Shown here: in pieces, positions 5,662-9,892 of the stretch
Layout: the number at the start of each line of letters is the position of its first letter
Position numbering within the stretch: position 1 is the first letter of the stretch
Assembly (NCBI GenBank): GCA_046758845.1
Contig: JBHIBA010000165.1
Location: forward strand, 1-9,892
Length of the DNA stretch: 9,892 bases
Direction: 5' to 3'
Source: JBHIBA01 sp046758845
GTDB lineage: Bacteria > UBA8248 > JACPRG01 > G963555815
Position numbers and translations under genes: made by a program
Notes under the pieces: model-generated
What the model saw: the letters and a program-made list of their open reading frames with translations, nothing else
Databases searched by the model: none
What the model was told of the DNA's origin: nothing

Positions 5662-6756
5662 ATGAAAAAGGAATTTTCCGCGGTCCTGGAAGGAAAGGCC
5701 CGGATGAGCCTTCGGGAGTTTCCCTTGCCTGAGCTCGGCGAGGATGAGGGATTGCTGCGGGTCGAGATGGCGGGGGTGTGCGGGAGCGATTACTCCTGGT
5801 ACCACGAGAAGGTCCAGCTCCCATACTATCCCGTGATATTGGGCCACGAGATCCTGGGTCGGATCGAGAAACTGGGGAAGAAGGCGGCGGACCGGCTGGG
5901 CTTGGCCGAGGGCGACCGGGTAGTGGTGGAATCCCGCATCAGCTGCAACGCCTGCCGATATTGCCTGGCGGGCAACTACGTCTTTTGCGACAAGGAGCTC
6001 GGCTACGGCACGACCGTCCCTTGCGATCGCCCCCCTCACCTTTGGGGGGCCTACGGGGAGTACCTGTACATCGCGCCCGGCGCCCGGGTCCACAAGGTCT
6101 CCGAGTCCGTCCCGGCCGAGGCCGCCGTCCTGACGTGCGGCATTCTGGCCAACGGGCTCCGCTGGGTCCACCAGAAGGGCGGCGTTGGGATTGGGGACGC
6201 CGTCGTCGTTCAGGGGGTCGGCCAGCAGGGGTTGGCCGCGGTGATCGCGTCGAATGAAGCCGGAGCCGGCCTCATCATCGCAACCGGGGTGAGGGGTGAT
6301 GAGAGGCGCTTGCGGCTGGCCCGCGAATATGGGGCGCATCACACCGTCAACATGGAGGAGCCGGGGGCGGTTGAGCGCATCCTGGACCTGACGGGCGGGC
6401 GCGGCGCGGACGTTGTTGTGGATGTGACGTCCAGTCCGGATTCGTTTCAAACCGCCTTCGATCTGGTGCGCAAGCAGGGGACTGTTGTGAGTGCGGGCCT
6501 CAAAGGCACGCGGACCCCCACCCCTGTCATCGTGGACAAGATCGTCCTCAGGGAGGTTCGGGTTCAAGGGGTGTTCACGCACGATGCGGAATCGGTGATC
6601 CCGACCATCAAGCTGCTGGAATCCGGCAAGTACGCCTTTGAGAAGATGGTGACGCACCGGTTCAAGTTGTCCGAGGCCGAGAAAGCGATTCAGTGCGTCG
6701 GACGGGCTCTGCCGGGGGAGGACCCCATCAAGGTCGTTTTGTTGCCTCAGATCTGA
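5662..6756 (+). CDS. Zinc-dependent medium-chain alcohol/polyol dehydrogenase
   Basis: This encodes a 364-residue medium-chain dehydrogenase/reductase, cytosolic, which interconverts an alcohol and a ketone or aldehyde using NAD(P). The GroES-like domain has the catalytic zinc residues C40 (GVCGSD) and H62-E63 (GHE), and the structural zinc site C95, C98, C101, C109 in the classic CxxCxxCx7C spacing. The Rossmann domain has GVGQQG (185-190). The second beta strand ends in T208-G209-V210-R211 where NAD-specific enzymes usually carry Asp, which hints at NADP(H). Length is normal. ATG 5662 has only a weak purine-rich GAGAAGAGA before it. The 174-bp gap upstream, with several palindromes, suggests its own promoter and regulation rather than simple co-transcription with ubiD. 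Threonine-, sorbitol- or aryl-alcohol-type activities are all compatible; the substrate cannot be read from sequence. Confidence 0.9.
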   Translation: MKKEFSAVLEGKARMSLREFPLPELGEDEGLLRVEMAGVCGSDYSWYHEKVQLPYYPVILGHEILGRIEKLGKKAADRLGLAEGDRVVVESRISCNACRYCLAGNYVFCDKELGYGTTVPCDRPPHLWGAYGEYLYIAPGARVHKVSESVPAEAAVLTCGILANGLRWVHQKGGVGIGDAVVVQGVGQQGLAAVIASNEAGAGLIIATGVRGDERRLRLAREYGAHHTVNMEEPGAVERILDLTGGRGADVVVDVTSSPDSFQTAFDLVRKQGTVVSAGLKGTRTPTPVIVDKIVLREVRVQGVFTHDAESVIPTIKLLESGKYAFEKMVTHRFKLSEAEKAIQCVGRALPGEDPIKVVLLPQI

Positions 6757-6845
6757 CAGGTTGCTGAAGAAGTTGGATTTTTCCCCTTAGTTGCTGCGCT
6801 TGACGATGTGCTATACAGCCTGCGTTTTCTCACCTTCGCAGGTTG
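6757..6845. repeat. Segment bounded by CAGGTTG direct repeats, possible small-element remnant
   Basis: Directly after the dehydrogenase stop, an 89-bp segment starts (6757-6763) and ends (6839-6845) with the 7-mer CAGGTTG. It contains an inverted pair CCTGCG/CGCAGG (6819-6824, 6837-6842) with a 12-nt loop. The opening CAGGTTGCTGAAGAAG resembles the ends of some small insertion-type repeats in bacterial intergenic DNA. No transposase and no second copy are in the window, so chance is possible. Confidence 0.3.
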
Positions 6846-6964
6846 GCGCACGCTTTCAGAGATGGGAAAATCCGGTTAGAGTCAACGGACGAGGTGGTCG
6901 GCTGCAAGCCAAGCACTGGTCCCGAAGCTGGGCGGGAAAGGGGTCGCGCGCTCGATTGTCTGGT

Positions 6965-6970
6965 GGGAGG
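6965..6970 (+). promoter_or_regulatory. Ribosome binding site deciding the methyltransferase start
   Basis: GGGAGG lies 7 nt before TTG 6978. The alternative in-frame TTG at 6843 has no comparable site and would add 45 residues lacking family character, partly encoded by the repeat-like segment. This favours the downstream TTG. Confidence 0.5.
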
Positions 6971-6977
6971 AACAGGT

Positions 6978-7676
6978 TTGGGGAATAGGCTCAGTAAGAT
7001 CCGAGCCGCCGATTTGATCCTGGACGTAGGAAGCGGCAATAAACCCCACCCGCGGGCCAATGTAATCTGTGACCGATACGTCGAGGGTCAAGCGGAACGC
7101 TCTGGACCCATCATTGTTGACCGCCCTTTCGTCGTGGCCGACGCCCACTATCTCCCATTCAAAGACAAGGCGTTTGATTATGTCATCGCCTCCCACATCT
7201 TGGAGCACATGGATGATCCGGCGCTCTTCCTGAGCGAACTGTCGCGGGTGGCGAGCCGTGGTTACATCGAGTCCCCTTCCGAAGTCTCCGAAAAGCTCTT
7301 TTTCTGGCCTTACCACAAGTGGTACGTCATGAACGTGTCGAATGTTCTTGTCATTAAGGAGAAGAATTTTCCTGCTACCTTTGGGAGCCTTTTTCACCAT
7401 CTGTACGCTCGCGACCGGTTATTCAAGGTCTTTGTAGACCATAACCCTTCCATCTTCCTCACTTCCTACGAATGGGAGGGCACGATTCGCTATGATTTCA
7501 CGGCGGCCAGCGAGAAAACCACAATCGACCTCTGGAGCGATGGGGTCCTCTCGGCACTGACGGCGTCAGACAGGAAGTACCTTCGCGTCAAGCCCTTGCT
7601 TAAATTGTTCACTCCCCGCTGGCTGGTTCGGGCGGTCAAGCGGCTCTTGCGCAAGCCTGAAGCCGCTCCTTTTTGA
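6978..7676 (+). CDS. Class I SAM-dependent methyltransferase
   Basis: This encodes a 232-residue Rossmann-fold methyltransferase of the Methyltransf_11 type. Motif I is LILDVGSGN (residues 13-21); the acidic ribose-binding region may be D32. Motif II/III is ADAHYLPFKDKAFDYVIASHILEH (54-77), typical of the family. The C-terminus is basic (VRAVKRLLRK). The start is set at TTG 6978 by a GGGAGG site; the frame stays open upstream to TTG 6843, so the N-terminus is uncertain. Base use differs from its neighbours: one 60-base stretch (7321-7380) is only about 42% G+C, far below the ubiD region. The segment ahead of it looks repeat-like, and its direction converges with the next gene. Similar proteins occur in surface-polysaccharide loci, but the acceptor is unknown and a link to the catabolic genes is doubtful. 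It may be a transferred gene. Confidence 0.75.
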   Translation: MGNRLSKIRAADLILDVGSGNKPHPRANVICDRYVEGQAERSGPIIVDRPFVVADAHYLPFKDKAFDYVIASHILEHMDDPALFLSELSRVASRGYIESPSEVSEKLFFWPYHKWYVMNVSNVLVIKEKNFPATFGSLFHHLYARDRLFKVFVDHNPSIFLTSYEWEGTIRYDFTAASEKTTIDLWSDGVLSALTASDRKYLRVKPLLKLFTPRWLVRAVKRLLRKPEAAPF

Positions 7677-7695
7677 AGGCACAACCGGCAGTTGT

Positions 7696-7713
7696 AAGAC
7701 CCCCCCGGTCTTT
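7696..7713. terminator. Short hairpin between convergent genes
   Basis: AAGACC (7696-7701) and GGTCTT (7707-7712) pair perfectly around a CCCCC loop, with T at 7713 continuing a short T-run on the + strand. It lies 20 bp after the methyltransferase stop in the 126-bp gap between convergent genes, so it could end transcription from the left. The stem is short and the T-run is only three bases, so this is weak evidence. Confidence 0.3.
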
Positions 7714-7802
7714 CATCTCCTACCGAGAGCGAGTGGGCCGGTGGTAAGCGCTGTGACGCCGGGCCGCGCAGGAGCACACTTCGGTTCTTTCCGGAAACCC
7801 GT

Positions 7803-8588
7803 TCACCCCATGATGAACTTCGTCACCTCGGCGGCGAACTCCCCGGGCCGCTCCAACTGGATGGAGTGGGCGCACCCTTCGAGTTTCACCAGCCGGGCGT
7901 TTGGGATCTCCGAGGCGTAGACCTCACCGTGAGCCGGCGGGATGAGGCGGTCCTGGGCGCCCCACAGCACCAGGGTGGGGCAGGTGATTCGGTACAGCCG
8001 CCGCCGCAGGGCGGGGTTACACAGGAGCGGATCCCACCCCAGGTGGGCCAGCGTGACCCGGCCCCGGTACATCTCCTGCTGTAGTTCGGGGGGAAGCTCG
8101 GCCGAAGCGGCCTGCGCCACCTTCTCTGGGTCGGCGAACAGGTACTCGGCGAGCTTGGCGGGGTCCATCAGGAACAGGTCCGCGATGGGCGCCCTGTCCA
8201 CCCGCAGACCGGCAGCGCCCGAGAGGACGAGCTTCGTCACTCGCTCAGGATGAGCAGTAGCGAACTCCGCCGCAAGCCACCCGCCGAAAGAGGACCCGAC
8301 AATGGCGACCCGCTCCAGTTCCAGCAGGTCCAGGAGGTCGAGGTAGTGATAGACCAGGTCGTCCATCCCATCTAACCAATCGGGGCGGTCCGACTGGCCG
8401 AATCCCGGATGATCCGGAGCATAGACCTTGAACATTCCGGCCAACTCTTCGTGGAAAGGCATCCAAACGCCGGTTTGGCCAGCTCCGTGGAAATACAAGA
8501 GGGGAGGACCTTCCCCGCCCTCCATGAGGCGCACCTTCACATCCCGTACCAGAACGAACCGAGTCACACTGTTGGTGGGTTGGGCCAT
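7803..8588 (-). CDS. Alpha/beta-fold hydrolase
   Basis: This encodes a 261-residue alpha/beta hydrolase of the meta-cleavage-product hydrolase/esterase/haloperoxidase type, cytosolic. The oxyanion-hole motif is YFHGAG (32-37). The nucleophile elbow GSSFG (98-102) carries S100, the acid is D213 in LWGAQDRLIPP, and the base is H241 in GCAHSIQLERP, a complete catalytic triad in normal spacing. The length is typical. ATG 8588 is preceded by GGAG (8595-8598) at 6-nt spacing. The gene lies 67 nt downstream of the luciferase-like oxidoreductase on the same strand, so the two are probably co-transcribed; the pair would fit oxidation of a substrate followed by ester or C-C bond hydrolysis. RutD in the Rut pyrimidine pathway is of the same superfamily, but the resemblance I see is only at superfamily level. 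Substrate unknown. Confidence 0.88.
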   Translation of the reverse strand: MAQPTNSVTRFVLVRDVKVRLMEGGEGPPLLYFHGAGQTGVWMPFHEELAGMFKVYAPDHPGFGQSDRPDWLDGMDDLVYHYLDLLDLLELERVAIVGSSFGGWLAAEFATAHPERVTKLVLSGAAGLRVDRAPIADLFLMDPAKLAEYLFADPEKVAQAASAELPPELQQEMYRGRVTLAHLGWDPLLCNPALRRRLYRITCPTLVLWGAQDRLIPPAHGEVYASEIPNARLVKLEGCAHSIQLERPGEFAAEVTKFIMG

Positions 8589-8655
8589 CTCACACTCCAG
8601 AAGTCAAACAAATGGATTCCAGCGAACATACACTCACTTCATGCCACCCTCTCCT

Positions 8656-9810
8656 TTAGGCCACGGTCGCCGCCACGTCTTTCCTGAAGTGAGGCATCAC
8701 CTCCTCGGCGAATATTTCTAAGTTTTTTCGGGCGAGGGGGTGGGGCAGGCTTCCAAAGTGAAGAACCGCTACCAGAAGCCCGAAGCCCGATAGCTGCTGA
8801 CACTCTTCGAGTTGCTCGCGGACGGTCGAAGGGCTCCCCACAAGGATCATCCGCTTCTCCAAGAGGTCGCGCGGATTGATCCTTCGGCCGAACGTCTTCA
8901 TCTTGTCCCCCAGGATCCGCGCCATGGACTTTTCCGAAACGTAGCCGGGAGGAAAAAGGAGCTCGGGCGTGGTCTTGAGGAACTTGTTGAAGAGGCAGTC
9001 GATGTGGGGCTCGGCCTCTTTCCACGCGATTTCGTCGGTCTCGGCCACGTAGATTGGGGCGGACCAACCCAGTTGCTCGGGGGCGGCCTCATAACCGAAT
9101 TTCCTTGCCTCTTCCTTGTACTCCTCGTGCAACGTCTTCACGTGGGAGAAGGGGCTGTAAATCTGGATGTAAGGATATCGGCGCTCGGCGGCGAAGGATA
9201 TCGTCTCGGCGCTTCCCATGGAGGGCATCCAGATGGGCGGGTGGGGCTTTTGGTAGGGACGCGGCCAGGGATTCACATAGCGGAAGTTGTAATGCTTGCC
9301 CTCGAAGGCGAAGGGGCCCGGCTCCGTCCAGGCCCGCAGGATCAGGTCGAGGGCCTCGTAGAAGCGATCCCGCGAGGTGCTGGGGTCCATGCCAAACGCG
9401 GTGAACTCCGATCCGATGCCGCGGACGACGCCGGAAATGATTCGCCCCTGGGTGATCACGTCCAGCATGGCCACCTCCTCGGCCACGCGCAGGGGATGGT
9501 CATGCAAGTTGATGGCGTTGCCGAGGATGGCGATCTTCGAACGGGAAGTTCTCCGGGCCAACGCGGCGGCAACGATGTTCGGCGCAGGCATCAGGCCGTA
9601 GCAAGTCTGGTGATGCTCGTTGACGCAGACGGCATCGAAACCCAGTTCGTCGGCCCTCTCCAAAATGTCCAGATACTCGTTGTACAGCTCGTGTCCGACC
9701 TCGGGGTCGTAGAAGGAGTTGGGAATGGTGGCCCAGGATGAATCGTATTCCTTCTCATAGCCTTCGGGCATGTAAATGTAAGGCATCAGGTGGAAGTAAC
9801 AGAACAGCAT
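8656..9810 (-). CDS. LLM-class (luciferase-like) flavin-dependent oxidoreductase
   Basis: This encodes a 384-residue luciferase-like monooxygenase-family protein, a TIM-barrel enzyme using reduced FMN or F420, cytosolic. Family marks are VNEHH (63-67), the PLRVAEEVAMLD segment (106-117), QGRIISGVVRGIGSEF (121-136), an FEGKHY-type segment (169-174) and PPIWMPSMGSAET (191-203), followed by a C-terminal VGSPSTVREQLEE block. Length is normal. The start was put at ATG 9810, with G-rich GAGGGGG about 8 nt upstream; an in-frame GTG at 9831 would add 7 residues but lacks a ribosome binding site. It is first in a likely two-gene unit with the alpha/beta hydrolase. It lacks the INIVTGW-type motif I recall for RutA, so pyrimidine oxygenase activity is not supported. 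Substrate and flavin type are unknown. Confidence 0.88.
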   Translation of the reverse strand: MLFCYFHLMPYIYMPEGYEKEYDSSWATIPNSFYDPEVGHELYNEYLDILERADELGFDAVCVNEHHQTCYGLMPAPNIVAAALARRTSRSKIAILGNAINLHDHPLRVAEEVAMLDVITQGRIISGVVRGIGSEFTAFGMDPSTSRDRFYEALDLILRAWTEPGPFAFEGKHYNFRYVNPWPRPYQKPHPPIWMPSMGSAETISFAAERRYPYIQIYSPFSHVKTLHEEYKEEARKFGYEAAPEQLGWSAPIYVAETDEIAWKEAEPHIDCLFNKFLKTTPELLFPPGYVSEKSMARILGDKMKTFGRRINPRDLLEKRMILVGSPSTVREQLEECQQLSGFGLLVAVLHFGSLPHPLARKNLEIFAEEVMPHFRKDVAATVA

Positions 9811-9892
9811 CCTGAGGTCCCCCTCTTTCACCTTGATTTACAAGCCCGCTTCGTCGGTGACACGTCAGCCCGAGCGGCGTCATCGAGCGGCG

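Noticed and set aside
5524..6657. 377-codon open frame on the - strand
   Set aside because: Antisense to the dehydrogenase, whose zinc and Rossmann motifs are complete; low-complexity, His/Arg/Gly-rich translation typical of a shadow frame.
8812..9741. 309-codon open frame on the + strand
   Set aside because: Antisense to the luciferase-like oxidoreductase, which carries clear family motifs; no motifs of its own.
8656..9810. Calling this RutA pyrimidine oxygenase
   Set aside because: The RutA-type INIVTGW segment is not present; only the general LLM family is supported.
9828..9892. Possible C-terminus of an upstream - strand gene ending at TGA 9828-9830
   Set aside because: One frame is open to the window edge, but about 20 codons with no recognisable features are too little to support a gene.
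9872..9892. GAGCGGCG occurring twice with 5 bases between at the window end
   Set aside because: An 8-mer repeated once in GC-rich DNA is expected by chance; no array or element follows.

Overview
The window reads as chromosomal DNA of a high-GC, Gram-negative-type bacterium. Signs are the dense protein coding, GC-rich third codon positions, Shine-Dalgarno-led starts and a periplasmic binding protein with a Sec signal peptide. The gene mix (NMT1-type binding protein, UbiD decarboxylase, luciferase-like flavin oxidoreductase with an alpha/beta hydrolase, cyclic amidohydrolase) is common in uncultivated soil and sediment lineages such as Rokubacteria, NC10, Tectomicrobia or deltaproteobacteria-like groups. 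That placement is impression only; no rRNA or marker gene is present. I see no tRNA, rRNA, CRISPR array or intact mobile element.

Layout. On the + strand: an NMT1/THI5-like binding protein (220-1245); a dihydropyrimidinase/hydantoinase-type amidohydrolase (1419-2837); a possible terminator and a 543-bp gap holding the in-frame C-terminal relic of a molybdenum hydroxylase (about 3083-3268); a RutB-like isochorismatase-fold amidohydrolase (3381-4067); a UbiD-family decarboxylase overlapping it by 8 bp (4060-5487); a 174-bp gap with several inverted repeats; a zinc-dependent medium-chain dehydrogenase (5662-6756); an 89-bp repeat-like segment; and a lower-GC SAM methyltransferase (6978-7676). 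On the - strand, convergent with these: an alpha/beta hydrolase (7803-8588), preceded by a luciferase-like flavin-dependent oxidoreductase (8656-9810).

How the genes may work together (inference). The binding protein would capture a small heterocycle-like solute. The amidohydrolase would open a cyclic ureide or imide, and the cysteine amidohydrolase would remove carbamoyl or amide nitrogen from the opened product. UbiD would remove a carboxyl group from an unsaturated or (hetero)aromatic acid, and the dehydrogenase would interconvert an alcohol and a carbonyl. The dead molybdenum hydroxylase, of a class that often hydroxylates N-heterocycles, fits an ancestral N-heterocycle pathway. The oxidoreductase and hydrolase on the opposite strand could be a second oxidative/hydrolytic module. 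The methyltransferase looks unrelated and possibly acquired. The combination, rather than any single gene, is the most interesting content; no substrate can be assigned from sequence alone.
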